From Acidobacteriota bacterium (GTDB lineage: Bacteria > Acidobacteriota > Terriglobia > Bryobacterales > Bryobacteraceae), in contig JAFDVS010000005.1 of NCBI GenBank assembly GCA_018268935.1, positions 1-64,000 of the forward strand: DNA of 64,000 nucleotides, read 5' to 3'. Positions 34,022-44,700 of this stretch are shown here, piece after piece (position 1 is the stretch's first letter; every line of letters starts with the position of its first letter). The position numbers were made by a program, and so were the translations under genes. Below the pieces are notes generated by a model, which saw only the letters and a list, made by a program, of their open reading frames with translations, made no database searches and was not told the origin of the DNA.

Positions 34022-36347
34022 TCGTAGCCCATTTTGCGTGCCCGCTCACGCCGTTGGATGAGACTTGCCATCTCCCGGGACCATCGAATGGTCTGACGTA
34101 CAACTGTGCTTCTCCGGACTCGTTCGAGATATAGGCAACCCATTTTCCATCCGGAGAAATAGCGCCTGAGCCCTCCGAGAAGTTTGTTGCCTGCCATTTG
34201 CGCGCCCTCCATTTCGAGCCATCGTGCGTGGCAATATAGATGTCGGATTGCCCCTCTTCCTGATCGCTAAAGAGTATGTTCCTTCCATCCGCAGACCAGG
34301 AATAGACATGCGAATGCCCCTTGCCCACAAATACCTCCTCCTCGGCGGCTGATCCGTCCGCCTGCCGGATTACGATCTTGCGCATTTCGCCTCGTTGAGA
34401 GACGTAGACAAACCGCTTTCCGTCAGAAGCCCAAACCGGATGTTCGTCTTCGCCAGGCTCCGTTGTCAGGCGTGACAGAATGGCACGCTCGCGGTCATAC
34501 AGCCAGATGTCGGTGTCATTTCCATTCACGCTCAACAAGAACTTTGAGTTGTCCGGAGAAATGGAGATATGTCGTAGACGCTGATTGAGCGTGGCGATCT
34601 TTGTGCTGGATCCTTCACGTGTGAGTTGCATCAGTTCGGTGCGTTCCCCGCGCCCGGTGCCTGTTGTGTAAAGCAAGTCGCCAGCATGGCTAACGTTCCA
34701 TCGCCCCACTCCATCCAGGATTCTCGTCGGCGGCGATGCGGGCTGCATGGCGCTTTTGTCCAGAGCTATGGCGAACAGCGAAGACTCATTCTGGTAAACG
34801 ATGACCCCCGGCTCTATGTACTTCGGCCGCGAACCATTGCCGCCGACCTTGCGGACCTCCTGCGTCCCACGATGGAAGAGAACTACATCGTACTGATACC
34901 CGCCGGTCGAGCCTCCCTCGGCGCCGCCCGCGCGTGCTTCACAGGCCAGCAACCACTCGGTCCCGGTAATGAGGTGTGGATACCAAAGATTCTTCTCCGT
35001 GATCTGACGTACTTGTCCGCCTTTGGCGGGAATCGCAAAGAGGCCCTTCTGGTCGCGCGGCTTAAAGTAGATGACTTGGTCTTCCGCCCAGTCAATTCCT
35101 TCCAGGTTCCTGCCCGGGCCGAGAGCCGTCAATGCCCCGCTCTCTACTGAGAACGTATGAATTTGACCGGTGACGCCTGTGTACCCAAATGCCAGACTCG
35201 TGCCATCCGGAGAGAGCGCGAAAGCTGCTGTTGCCGGAAACGTATGCGTCCGCATCTGTGTTTCGCCGAGGTTGCGTACGCGCAAGACTTGTTCCCCCGC
35301 GTCATTTCGGCTGGTAAAGGCGATCACCCTGCCGTTGGAGGAAATGCCGATGTTTCCGGCCGGCGAATCCTGGATCAGGAAACGGGAAACCACTGCCGGC
35401 TTCGGTTCGGGCTTGCGAAATGCGTAACCCGCGATGAGCGACACTGCCGCGATGCCAAGAGCTGCCGGAATCAGCCACCGGTTGCGGGTTGCGGGACGGG
35501 GTGTTGCCGGCGGTATCGGCGCATTGTCCAATAGCAATCGAGCATCGCCGATATCCCTGAGACGCAATGCCGGATCCTTCTTCAGACATTGCCTGATCAG
35601 CCTTTGCCAATGCGCGGGGATGCGTGTCCAATCCGGCTCCGCCTTCACGACGTTCGAGAGAATATCGGCTACGTTGTCGCCAGGAAACGCAGGCGTACCT
35701 GCGATCATTTCATACAGCACCGCGCCATACGCCCAAATGTCGGTACGCTTATCTACCGTTTTTCCGCGTGCCTGCTCCGGACTCATATATGCGGGCGTTC
35801 CCATAATGGTGCCCACCTTTGTAGAGGCGTGCACCACGGTTGCCTGCGACGCCGAGATGGTTGGGGAGACCGGGTCTTCGGTCAGCGCCTTCGCCAAGCC
35901 GAAATCGAGCACCTTCACTTTCCCCTCGGGTGTGATCTTCAGATTCGCCGGCTTCAGATCGCGATGGACAATTCCCTTTTCATGGGCTGCTTCCAGTGCG
36001 TCGATGAGTTGTGCCGCATAGCGGTGCACCTCATCCTCGTCCAGTTTCCCGGCAACTTCAGCCAGCGTCTGCCCGGGGACGTATTCCAACACAAGGAACG
36101 GCGTGGCGTCGTCGCGTTCAAACCCGTAGATGGAAGCGATACCGCTGTGGTTTAGCGAAGCCAGCAGCCGGGCCTCCCGTTCGAAACGCGTCACTGTTTC
36201 TGCATTGCCGGCCAGCGCGGACGCAAGGATCTTGATCGCTACATCACGGCCCAGTTTCGGGTCGGTGGCGCGATACACTTCACCCATGCCTCCTACGCCA
36301 AGTAGGGATTGAATTTGATAGACGCCCAGTTTCTCGCCAGGACTCAT
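34005..36347 (-). CDS. Ser/Thr protein kinase fused to a WD40/PD40-like propeller (frameshifted near the 3' end)
   Basis: 780 residues to a premature-looking TAA. The kinase domain (10-275) has the Gly loop G17-x-G-x-x-G22, K39, HRD at 128-130, DFG at 148-150 and SPE at 189-191, so it should be active. A membrane helix (about 291-308) places the C-terminal propeller blades (about 320-780, e.g. AFALSPDGTSLAFGY) outside the cytoplasm as a sensor. The last blade continues in another frame in 33779-34004. A -10-like TATAAT precedes it. Such kinases are abundant in Solibacter-type genomes; ligand and targets unknown. Confidence 0.9.
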   Translation of the reverse strand: MSPGEKLGVYQIQSLLGVGGMGEVYRATDPKLGRDVAIKILASALAGNAETVTRFEREARLLASLNHSGIASIYGFERDDATPFLVLEYVPGQTLAEVAGKLDEDEVHRYAAQLIDALEAAHEKGIVHRDLKPANLKITPEGKVKVLDFGLAKALTEDPVSPTISASQATVVHASTKVGTIMGTPAYMSPEQARGKTVDKRTDIWAYGAVLYEMIAGTPAFPGDNVADILSNVVKAEPDWTRIPAHWQRLIRQCLKKDPALRLRDIGDARLLLDNAPIPPATPRPATRNRWLIPAALGIAAVSLIAGYAFRKPEPKPAVVSRFLIQDSPAGNIGISSNGRVIAFTSRNDAGEQVLRVRNLGETQMRTHTFPATAAFALSPDGTSLAFGYTGVTGQIHTFSVESGALTALGPGRNLEGIDWAEDQVIYFKPRDQKGLFAIPAKGGQVRQITEKNLWYPHLITGTEWLLACEARAGGAEGGSTGGYQYDVVLFHRGTQEVRKVGGNGSRPKYIEPGVIVYQNESSLFAIALDKSAMQPASPPTRILDGVGRWNVSHAGDLLYTTGTGRGERTELMQLTREGSSTKIATLNQRLRHISISPDNSKFLLSVNGNDTDIWLYDRERAILSRLTTEPGEDEHPVWASDGKRFVYVSQRGEMRKIVIRQADGSAAEEEVFVGKGHSHVYSWSADGRNILFSDQEEGQSDIYIATHDGSKWRARKWQATNFSEGSGAISPDGKWVAYISNESGEAQLYVRPFDGPGRWQVSSNGVSGHAKWATNGREL

Positions 36348-36364
36348 CCACGCACCGTCCCGGT

Positions 36365-36370
36365 ATTATA
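36365..36370 (-). promoter_or_regulatory. candidate -10 box for the kinase gene
   Basis: On the minus strand a perfect TATAAT at 36370-36365 follows a TTGAAG with a 15-base spacer and lies 17 bases before the ATG, so the untranslated leader would be about 10 bases. Confidence 0.4.
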
Positions 36371-36387
36371 TAGAATTTCCTGTTGCT

Positions 36388-38781
36388 TCAATAGCCGGCC
36401 AGTGCGTTGAAGAGCAGCTTGAATGCTTGATAACTCTGTGCCCGATACTGCGGACGCATTCCGAAGAGGATCATGCGACCGGTCCCCACGGGCACCTCCA
36501 CCAGTGCAGAGCGGTTGACGAGAAACTTCTCGCCCAACAGCCAGCCCGAGGCCAGCACCTTGTTTGCCGGATAGCGCGCGATTACCTTCACTCCTTCGGC
36601 ATCTTCCCAGGCTGGGCTGCCTTCGCTCCAGATCGTGATCTCCTTCGGCAATCCCCGTGTCAGCGGATGCGTGGTGTCGAGCGATACGTTGAGCAGCGAG
36701 CCCGGGGAATAGAACTGGCGGTTGGAAACACCACTCACGGAGTTCTTCAACTTTGCGCCCAGGTGACCCACCGCATATGCCGTCGAATCGTTGAGGAAGA
36801 TCAGCGCGCCGCCCTCCGCGGCGAATTGCTTCAATATCTCCTCGCCCTTGCTGCCTAAGCCGCCGGCGTATTCCTCCGGCATCGAGTTCGGCGCATAGCC
36901 ACGATACAATGTGCCCGGCCCCTGGTCCGGAAACAGAATCACATCAAAACGTTTGCGCAACGCGCCGGCCAGGACATCCTTGTTATAGAGCCGCGTGTAC
37001 TCAAAGCCGAATTGATCCAGCAACCATCGGGTCCATCCTTCATCCATGCTCGGCACGTGGCTACGATAAAGCGCGATGCGCGGTTTGCGGATCGGCTTCA
37101 CGTCGCCACCTGCTGCCCGGTTGATGTAGAAGTTGCCTGCGCTGTCGCGAGCCACTGGCTTTGATGCCTTCCACGCCTCGTTCACCGCTTTCCAACTGTC
37201 GACATCCGATACGGCCAGAGCGCCCGCGGGCGCCGCCGTCTCCAACTCGAACGGAAAGTAGCGGCTCACGGACAACTGAGCGGCGAAGCGGTCTTGCACG
37301 GTATCCACGCGCACTCCCATTAGCATCGGCAGCGTTTGCGCTGTGACGTCGTAAGGCCGTTTCGGCGGGCCTCCCGGATAGAGCCTCAAGTCCGGGTAGT
37401 TCTGCACCTCCAACAGAGTTTTCGCAAACGCGCTGAAAGGCTGCTGCATGCGAATGACGAAACTTCCAGCCGGATACTGCTTTCCGTCAGCGGTAAATGC
37501 TTCGGTGGCCTGCTCCACTTCCACCGCGCCGAAGGCCATCGTCTCCAATAGCTTCTTCGCCGATCCCGGATCCAACTGGTTCTTAGGAAACACGAAGGCA
37601 TACGGCGTTTGCCGCGTGGCCGCCTTCTCCAGGATGCGATAGAAGTTGCGCAGCAGATCTTCGCGGCGCACGGCGGCCTGCCACAGCAACGACTCAAACG
37701 CGATCATCTGATAGTCCACAATGTCGCGGACGCGCCACGTGCCGCCTTCCCAAGGCTCCAGATGATTCCACGCCCGCTCACGCGGGTTGTAGCCCAAGGC
37801 CTGTTCTGAAATCTGATCCTTGCCCAGCGTTACCGGAGAAGCCAGCCGCGCACTCGCCGATTCACTTAAGATGCGCATGCCGCCGTGATAGGCCTGGTAG
37901 TGCCGTGCCGCAATCCAGAAATCGTACATCGCATTCACCGCGATGCCTTTCTTTCCCGCCGCCGTCAAATCCGACGCCATCCCCAATCCGATCATGTTAC
38001 ACATCTGCGCCAGAATCGGATCAATGTTTGGATCGATGGGATCCATCCATGGCGGTACAAACATCCGCGAAGCGGCCGCACCCTGTTGGTGCACATCGTA
38101 AACGATCTGCGGATGCCAGTTGTTGTGGAGCATCTGCACAACGGAGCGTGTTTCGGGTTGCGAGAAGATGTACCAGTCCCGATTGTTATCGTGGCCGACG
38201 TAGGCGTGATACAACTCGGGGGGCGCCGTCCCTTCGTACGGTGTGCCCAGCGTCTTGCGATACCACTGCGTCACGATGTCCACGCCATCCGGATTCAAGG
38301 AAGGCACCAGGATGAAGATCACGTTGTCGAGTATCTGCCGGTACTTCGGCTTGTCCTCGGTAAGCAGCCGCCAGGCAAACTCCACCGCTGTCGATGTTGA
38401 CGCTACCTCGGTGGCGTGGATCGAACAGGTGATCATCACCACCGTCTTGCCTTCCGCGAACAGCTTCTCTGCTTCGGTTGCCCCTGTCTTCCGCGGATCG
38501 GCCAGCAGTTTTTGAATGCGCTGATACTTATTCAAATCGCGCATCGTCGCTTCGTTGGAGATGATCGCCGCGATCATCGGGCGGCCCTGCACGGTCTTGC
38601 CGATCTCGGCAAATCGCACGCGGGGATCTTCTTTCGCCAGAGCCTGAAAATACGAAACCACTTTGGCCCAATCGAGGAGTTTCTTATCCTCGCCCATGGG
38701 ATGCCCAAAGTGACTCTCCGGCGAAGGAACGGCCGCAGCGGCAGTTGCAGCCCACAGCACCAACGCAAGCGCAATTCTCAT
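36388..38781 (-). CDS. M14 family zinc carboxypeptidase, secreted
   Basis: 797 residues with a signal peptide (RIALALVLWAATAAAA). Zinc ligands H122-A-T-E125 and H231 (VYDVHQQG) and the substrate-binding NNRD (199-202) match peptidase family M14. The catalytic domain occupies about 40-400; the remaining half contains a class I glutamine-amidotransferase-like segment (about 570-790; VILFPDQGPGTLYRG, FAAEGGALIFLNDST). It probably trims peptides in the periplasm. Its ATG overlaps the isomerase stop (ATGA). Confidence 0.9.
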   Translation of the reverse strand: MRIALALVLWAATAAAAVPSPESHFGHPMGEDKKLLDWAKVVSYFQALAKEDPRVRFAEIGKTVQGRPMIAAIISNEATMRDLNKYQRIQKLLADPRKTGATEAEKLFAEGKTVVMITCSIHATEVASTSTAVEFAWRLLTEDKPKYRQILDNVIFILVPSLNPDGVDIVTQWYRKTLGTPYEGTAPPELYHAYVGHDNNRDWYIFSQPETRSVVQMLHNNWHPQIVYDVHQQGAAASRMFVPPWMDPIDPNIDPILAQMCNMIGLGMASDLTAAGKKGIAVNAMYDFWIAARHYQAYHGGMRILSESASARLASPVTLGKDQISEQALGYNPRERAWNHLEPWEGGTWRVRDIVDYQMIAFESLLWQAAVRREDLLRNFYRILEKAATRQTPYAFVFPKNQLDPGSAKKLLETMAFGAVEVEQATEAFTADGKQYPAGSFVIRMQQPFSAFAKTLLEVQNYPDLRLYPGGPPKRPYDVTAQTLPMLMGVRVDTVQDRFAAQLSVSRYFPFELETAAPAGALAVSDVDSWKAVNEAWKASKPVARDSAGNFYINRAAGGDVKPIRKPRIALYRSHVPSMDEGWTRWLLDQFGFEYTRLYNKDVLAGALRKRFDVILFPDQGPGTLYRGYAPNSMPEEYAGGLGSKGEEILKQFAAEGGALIFLNDSTAYAVGHLGAKLKNSVSGVSNRQFYSPGSLLNVSLDTTHPLTRGLPKEITIWSEGSPAWEDAEGVKVIARYPANKVLASGWLLGEKFLVNRSALVEVPVGTGRMILFGMRPQYRAQSYQAFKLLFNALAGY

Positions 38782-39536
38782 GCGCGATTCAACTCCACCC
38801 AGAGCGCGCGATACCAGCGCAGGAAGCGCTCCGGTTCCTTGCTCTCCTGTGCTTCACACAGGGTGTAGCGATCGTACTTGGAAGCCCGCAGCAGGCTGAA
38901 CAACTCGCGGTAGGGGTATGGCCCAGCTAGTTCGTTAATGTGCGCACTCTTTACCCATGGGCGCAGCAGTTTGAAGCTATCCTTGATGCTGCCGTTTACG
39001 ATATCGGTGGGATTGGAATTCCAGCACAGGCCCACGTTGTCGTGCTTGGTAGCGCGCATGATGGCCGCGCTCACTGGCGGATTCTGCGTGTCGCGCCCGT
39101 GCACTTCCATCCAAATCTCCACGCCCATGCGCGCGCCGTATTCGCCGCACTCGCGCAGTGATTCGCCGATCATGGCGATCGTTTTTTCCGGCCCAAGTTC
39201 TTTCGCGATTCCATTGGGACGCACCTTCACGCCCCAGGCGCCGGTGTCGTGCGCCAGGTCGACCCACTTCTTGCAGTCGTCGATGTGCTTTCTCCGCACA
39301 GCCGGGTCGGGAGAGTGAAATTCGCACGTGCTTCCGAAGCTCAGCAGCCGCAGCTTGGCTTGCGCGAAGCGCGCCTTCACCTTCGCTCGCTCTTCACTCG
39401 TCAACGTGACTTCCACGCCGTGTTTGTGCGACGTTCGCAACTCCACGGCTTCGAATCCAAGGGCGGGAAGTTTCGTCAGGATGGTGTCGAGATCCCAATC
39501 TTTAATCACGTTATACGTGACAGCTCCAAGATACAT
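38778..39536 (-). CDS. sugar phosphate isomerase/epimerase (xylose isomerase-like TIM barrel)
   Basis: 252 residues with no signal peptide. The pattern GFEAVELRTSHKHGVEV, then VKVRPNGI, then the metal-site segments IWMEVHGRD, NVGLCWNSNPTD and SAHINELAG is that of the AP_endonuc_2 superfamily. Substrate unknown. The stop TGA overlaps the ATG of the carboxypeptidase gene, so they are co-translated, although a functional link between the two is not obvious. Confidence 0.85.
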   Translation of the reverse strand: MYLGAVTYNVIKDWDLDTILTKLPALGFEAVELRTSHKHGVEVTLTSEERAKVKARFAQAKLRLLSFGSTCEFHSPDPAVRRKHIDDCKKWVDLAHDTGAWGVKVRPNGIAKELGPEKTIAMIGESLRECGEYGARMGVEIWMEVHGRDTQNPPVSAAIMRATKHDNVGLCWNSNPTDIVNGSIKDSFKLLRPWVKSAHINELAGPYPYRELFSLLRASKYDRYTLCEAQESKEPERFLRWYRALWVELNRA

Positions 39537-39594
39537 GGCGGCCTCTCAATGTGCGGAATTCACTAAAGAGTGTAACACCCGTCTTCCGGCGTGA

Positions 39595-41670
39595 TCAGCG
39601 CTGCAGTGCTTCAATGTAGTTGCGATCGAAGTAATAGAAGAACCCGTCTTCAGCGCCGACGATCACATCCAGTTTCCCGTCGCCATTCCAGTCGGCAACG
39701 TTCGGCGTCGGATTGTGCCCACGGAGCGGAGTCTTGATGATGGTCCCTCGCGCCTGCATCACCGGCTTCGTCTGCGACCCTGTATTCTCGTACAGCACCG
39801 GCCCTTCGTCGGAATCGGAGATGAGGTCCAGGTCGCCGTCGCCATCCCAATCCACCAACTCAATCTTGCGGCGTCCACTGGCGCCGGCGCGCCCGTTGGC
39901 CAGATTGAGAAATCGCCCGTTGGCCTGCACGAAGATACGCTCCGGCGGATTCAGACACAGCTTGCCGCCACACTTCGAACGGCGGAACAAGGAAAGGTAG
40001 CCCTGGTGATTCAGCATCACCAGGTCCGGCAGCCCATCGCGATCCCAATCCACCACTTTCGGCGTGGTGCGCCATTGTGTGAGTAGTTGCTTCGGCTTCG
40101 GTTCCCACCAGACCCAATCGGGTTTCGGAGGCCTGCTCTGCCATTCCACCTCGACGGATTGCGCCGCGGCCAGATTCATCGAGTCACCCGTATTGCGATA
40201 CCAGACCACATCGCCCCAAATGTCGTTCACCAGGATGTCGAGCTTTCCATCCATGTCCCAATCGGCGACGGAGGGATTACTGTAGCCCCACTTTTCTTCC
40301 GCGGGCCCTTGCACCGATCCATTCGGCCCGGCGATGCGGCGGATGGGTTTTCCTGCCGCGCGGAAATATCCGCGATCAATGAACTGCGCATCCTGCTTGG
40401 TGCCGGTGTTTTCGAAGTACTGCACATAGCCGGCCGAGTTGCCGGCAATCAGATCCAGCTTCCCATCGCCATTCCAATCCACCGCCACGGGCCGGCTCAA
40501 CGCACCGCTCTTCATGTACGGATCCACTTGCTCGAAATAGCGCAACGGCGCCAACCTCGGCTGCTGGCCCTTTGGCGCCAGATTCTCCGCGAACGCGACG
40601 CGCCCATCTTCTTCGCCCACGATGATCGACGGGCGCCCGTCCTTGTGCCACCGCACGACGCGCGGCTGGATCATGCATAGATCCATTCTGAACAGCGGTG
40701 CTGGCTTGTCGAAACCCGCACCGTTGTTGCGCACGAAGAAAACGGTGTCGATGAAGTTCGATGCAACGAGATCGAGCTTCCCATCGCCATCCCAATCCAC
40801 GGGGTTGGGCACAGGAGCCCCATACATATCCACCGGCAGCTTCACCGGCTTCGCGAATCCGCTGCCAGTGTTTTTGTAGAAGTACACGAACCCATGCAGG
40901 GGGCCGCGCAGCCATTTGCCGGCGCTATCAAATGCGTCATCCCATCCATACTCACGCCAGTCGCTGGTTCCGTTCAGAACGTCCAGCTTGCCGTCGCCGT
41001 CCCAATCCACGGGATACCAAAGATCGTCCCGTCCGACATGATAGTCGCGTTCAATGGGAACCGCCACGGGCTTCGACAGCTTGTTCCTGACGACGTCACT
41101 GAAGTATCCGCCGCGATACACCAAATCCACAGACCCGTCTCCGTTGAAGTCCGCGGCCACGAGATCCGGCTTGCCAGGCCCCATCCACTCGGCGCGATCG
41201 AAGAGCGGCTTCTCATTGCTGCCGAGGTTACGGAAGAGATAGATGCCGTTGTAGGGCCGGTCCGCGCAGCTCACGATGAGATCCAATGCGCCATCGCCGT
41301 TCATATCCACAGCTACCGGATGCGCCCATAAGCCGACGGAAAGTCTGCCGCGCACCCCCAATTTCCCGAACGTGATGCGATCGCCAGTGCCCACCATCGC
41401 CGGCTCCATCTGGCGTGAATTCTCCTCGTTGTAGGCGATCGTGTAACTGGCCGCGCCCGTGGAGCGCCAACTGACGCGTGCATTCGGCACACGCCACTCC
41501 ACCTTCGAAGGGATCACCGATCCACCGGCTCGCACTCGCACCGAATCGGGGCGAAACTCGCCCTCGATCCGCAAATCATGCCACGCCGGGTGGCCTTTGG
41601 GGAACTTTCCATTCACCGATACCGAAGCGGCTGGAAGCAGAGACGCAATCAAAGCGAAAAAGACGTACAT
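39595..41670 (-). CDS. secreted FG-GAP/VCBS repeat beta-propeller protein
   Basis: 691 residues from the ATG ending at 41670, chosen because it opens a good signal peptide (YVFFALIASLLPAASVS); another ATG ends at 41703 and would share bases with the divergent receptor start. At least nine calcium-binding-like blades of the form VDWDGDGKLDL are visible (for example AVDMNGDGALDLIV, PVDWDGDGKLDVL, ADWNGDGKLDVI) plus one degenerate blade. The N-terminal 100 residues are a beta-rich domain of unknown type. It probably binds a polymer or surface ligand; no catalytic residues are recognised. Confidence 0.85.
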   Translation of the reverse strand: MYVFFALIASLLPAASVSVNGKFPKGHPAWHDLRIEGEFRPDSVRVRAGGSVIPSKVEWRVPNARVSWRSTGAASYTIAYNEENSRQMEPAMVGTGDRITFGKLGVRGRLSVGLWAHPVAVDMNGDGALDLIVSCADRPYNGIYLFRNLGSNEKPLFDRAEWMGPGKPDLVAADFNGDGSVDLVYRGGYFSDVVRNKLSKPVAVPIERDYHVGRDDLWYPVDWDGDGKLDVLNGTSDWREYGWDDAFDSAGKWLRGPLHGFVYFYKNTGSGFAKPVKLPVDMYGAPVPNPVDWDGDGKLDLVASNFIDTVFFVRNNGAGFDKPAPLFRMDLCMIQPRVVRWHKDGRPSIIVGEEDGRVAFAENLAPKGQQPRLAPLRYFEQVDPYMKSGALSRPVAVDWNGDGKLDLIAGNSAGYVQYFENTGTKQDAQFIDRGYFRAAGKPIRRIAGPNGSVQGPAEEKWGYSNPSVADWDMDGKLDILVNDIWGDVVWYRNTGDSMNLAAAQSVEVEWQSRPPKPDWVWWEPKPKQLLTQWRTTPKVVDWDRDGLPDLVMLNHQGYLSLFRRSKCGGKLCLNPPERIFVQANGRFLNLANGRAGASGRRKIELVDWDGDGDLDLISDSDEGPVLYENTGSQTKPVMQARGTIIKTPLRGHNPTPNVADWNGDGKLDVIVGAEDGFFYYFDRNYIEALQR

Positions 41671-41701
41671 GGCTGTGATAAGAATAACAAGGAGCTGATC
41701 C

Positions 41702-44700
41702 ATGCTGATTCGTTTACTCCTTGCCTTATCCTTCCTTGCCCTGCAGCTCAGTGCGCAGGCTATTTTCGGTTCCATTCAAGGAACTGTCACCGATGAAACG
41801 GGCGCCGTGGCGCCCAACGTTCGCGTCACCGCTCGCAACGTGAATACGGGCGTCGCAGTCACCGTACAGAGCAACGATCGCGGTCTCTATTTTCTTGGCG
41901 AACTGCGCCCTGGCCAGTACGATGTGGAGGCCGAGTCCCCCGGCTTTCAAAAAATGTTGCAGCGAGGCCTCGCGCTTCGCATCGAAGATCACCTGCGTGC
42001 GGATTTTGTGATGAAAGTCGGCCAGGTCACCGAGAGTGTGGAGGTCACCAGCGAAGCGCAACTCATTCAGACCGAGAACAACACGCTCGGCCGCGTGATG
42101 GAAGAAAACACCATCAAGCAACTTCCCCTGCGCGGACGCAATGCCTTTGAATTGGTGCTGCTTGCTCCGGGCGCGCAGCAGCGCGGCGACGATGAACTGC
42201 CTCGTCTCAGCGGCGGCCGCGCCCGGTCGGGTGAGTATGTGCTCGATGGCGGATCCATCACCACACCGCGCCGTGGGCAGCTCTTCACTCAACCGAACCT
42301 CGACGCTATTCAGGAATTCAAAGTGCAGACTAGCGGCCTTTCCGCCGAGTTTGGCCGCACGGTTGGCGGAGTGGTCAACGCGACGTTGAAGAGTGGTTCG
42401 AACAAGATTAGCGGCAACCTCTTCGAGTTCCATCGCAACAACAGCATCAATGCGCGTAACTTTTTCGCTTCCAGCATGCCGAAGTTGATCCAGAATCAGT
42501 TCGGCGGCATGGTCGGCGGCCCCATCAAGAAGGACAAGCTGTTCTTCTTCGGAGATTTCGAAATTTTTCGTCAGGCCGAAGAGAGCCTCTTCAATCTGAC
42601 CATTCCCACGGCGGAAATGCGCCGCGGCGATTTCGCCGGTCAGCGCCAGATCTTCGATCCCAACACGACGCGGGCCGGCACGGGAACGCAGCGCATTCGC
42701 GATCCATTCCCCAACAACGCCATTCCCACTTCCCGCTTCGATGCGCCGGCGCCGAAGATCATGGCTTTCTACCCTCAGCCCAATCGCGCCGGTCTTGTGC
42801 AGAACTACCAGGTGCTGATTCCGCGCGGCACAAACAATGAGAAGTTCGACGCGCGCATTGACTGGCGGGCTTCCGACAAGGATATCGTTTTCGGCCGTTA
42901 CAGTTGGGATCACCAGTTCAGTGACACGGCCCGTCCCTTTGATGGAGCGCGCACCGGAGGCAACCGCGGCAACTTCAATCGCTATTTGACAGGCGCAATC
43001 AGTTGGACACGCACCATCACGCCGACTACGCTCAACGATTTCCGCGCTTCTTACTTCCGCGGCATTCAAGAGCGGCTGCTCAGCCAGGGCGCTGGAGACG
43101 CGCTGGGCATTCCCAACCTGAATATCGTCGGTCTTCCCCTGATCGACGTCACCGGCTATGAAGGCATCGGGGACTCCCAGGCTTTCATGCCAGTGGAAAA
43201 CCAGTATCAATTCCAGAACACGACGACCTTAGTTCGCGGCAACCACATCCTCAAGGCTGGTGTCGATTACCGCAAGTTCCCGATCAATGATCTGCAACTG
43301 CAGTTCACCGGCGAATACACGTTCAATACCGTGCAAACCGCAAATCCGCTCAGCCCCGGGAACACGGGCCACGCTGTTGCCAGCCTCCTGCTGGGCCAGG
43401 CGAATACATTCAACAACAGCACGCTGCGTGGCCGGTTCTATTACAGGTCAGCCTACATTGGCGGATTCTTTCAGGACGACTGGAAGCTCACCCCCCGGTT
43501 CACTTTGAATCTCGGGCTGCGTTACGACGCGGAACAGAACCCGCGGGAGACGCGGAACCAGGGCTCCAACTTCGATCTCGCCAAGGGGCGTCCGGTTACG
43601 ATGACGGAGTTGGGCCGCAACTTCATTCAATACACAGACCGTATGAACCTCGGCCCGCGTGTCGGGTTCGCCTGGCGTGCCCTGCGCAACACCGTAGTGC
43701 GTTCCCACTACGGTATCTTCTACACGCCCATCACCGGGCGTGCTACATCGGCCTTCGCCCGCTTCCCGGCTGATCAGCGGTTGGGCCTGCAAAGCGATGG
43801 CGTCAACGCTGCGGCGATTCTCTCGCAAACGCCGCCCATCGTGCCCAGCGTCGATGGGAAAGGTTTCGCCATCGACAACAAGATCGAGCGCGCCAAACTC
43901 GGCAGCTTTCAGCAGTGGAACCTCGATGTCCAACACGAAATCGGCAGCTACCTGTTACAGGCTTCGTACAACGGCAGCGTGGGACGTCACTTGATGATGA
44001 ACCAGGACATGAACGTCATCCGGATCGAGGATGTACAGCGTGCGGGCGCGGGCACCCAGGCCATGCGCCCCTATCCTGACTATGGCTTCATCCTTTGTCA
44101 CTGCGAATTGCAGAACTCCAGTTACAATGCGCTGCAACTGGGGCTGGAGCGCCGCTACCGCGCGGGCCTGTTCTGGAGCGTCAGCTATACGTTCTCCAAG
44201 TTCCTCGACTACAACGAAGACAACTTCTCTTCGATGTTCCCGCAGGACCCGTTCAACCTGCGGCTGGAACGCGGACTAAGCCAATCGCACTATCCGCACC
44301 GCTTTGTCACGGCGTTCGTCTACGATTTTCCGTTCGGCAAAGGGCGCCGCTGGATGACCAACGGCGGCCCCGCTGCATGGGTACTCGGCGGTTGGCAGCT
44401 CTCCAATATCCTCACGCTGCAAAGCGGCGATCAGGTGTGGATCACGCAAGCTGCAAACACCGCGCAAACATTCTCTCGCCAGTTCCGCCCAAATTGGGTC
44501 AGCAGCGCGGTGCTCGATGGTGGGGAACGCACCATTGATCGCTGGTTCAACACGGCGGCCTTCGTGGCGCCGCCGCCGCGCGCGCTCGGCAACAGTCCGA
44601 AATTCCCCGATATCCAGGGGCCGGGGCTGATCAGCGCTGACCTCTCGGTGATCCGGTTCATTCCGGTGCCGGTGCGCGAAGGCATGAAATTCGAAATTCG

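Noticed and set aside
40200..41300. Recurring short DNA blocks in the FG-GAP gene considered as a repeat array
   Set aside because: They fall in phase with the VDWDGDGKLD blades and are explained by protein repeats.
41726..43210. 494-codon minus-strand frame inside receptor 2
   Set aside because: No domain, low-complexity Arg/Ala/Glu composition, and fully inside a clear receptor gene.
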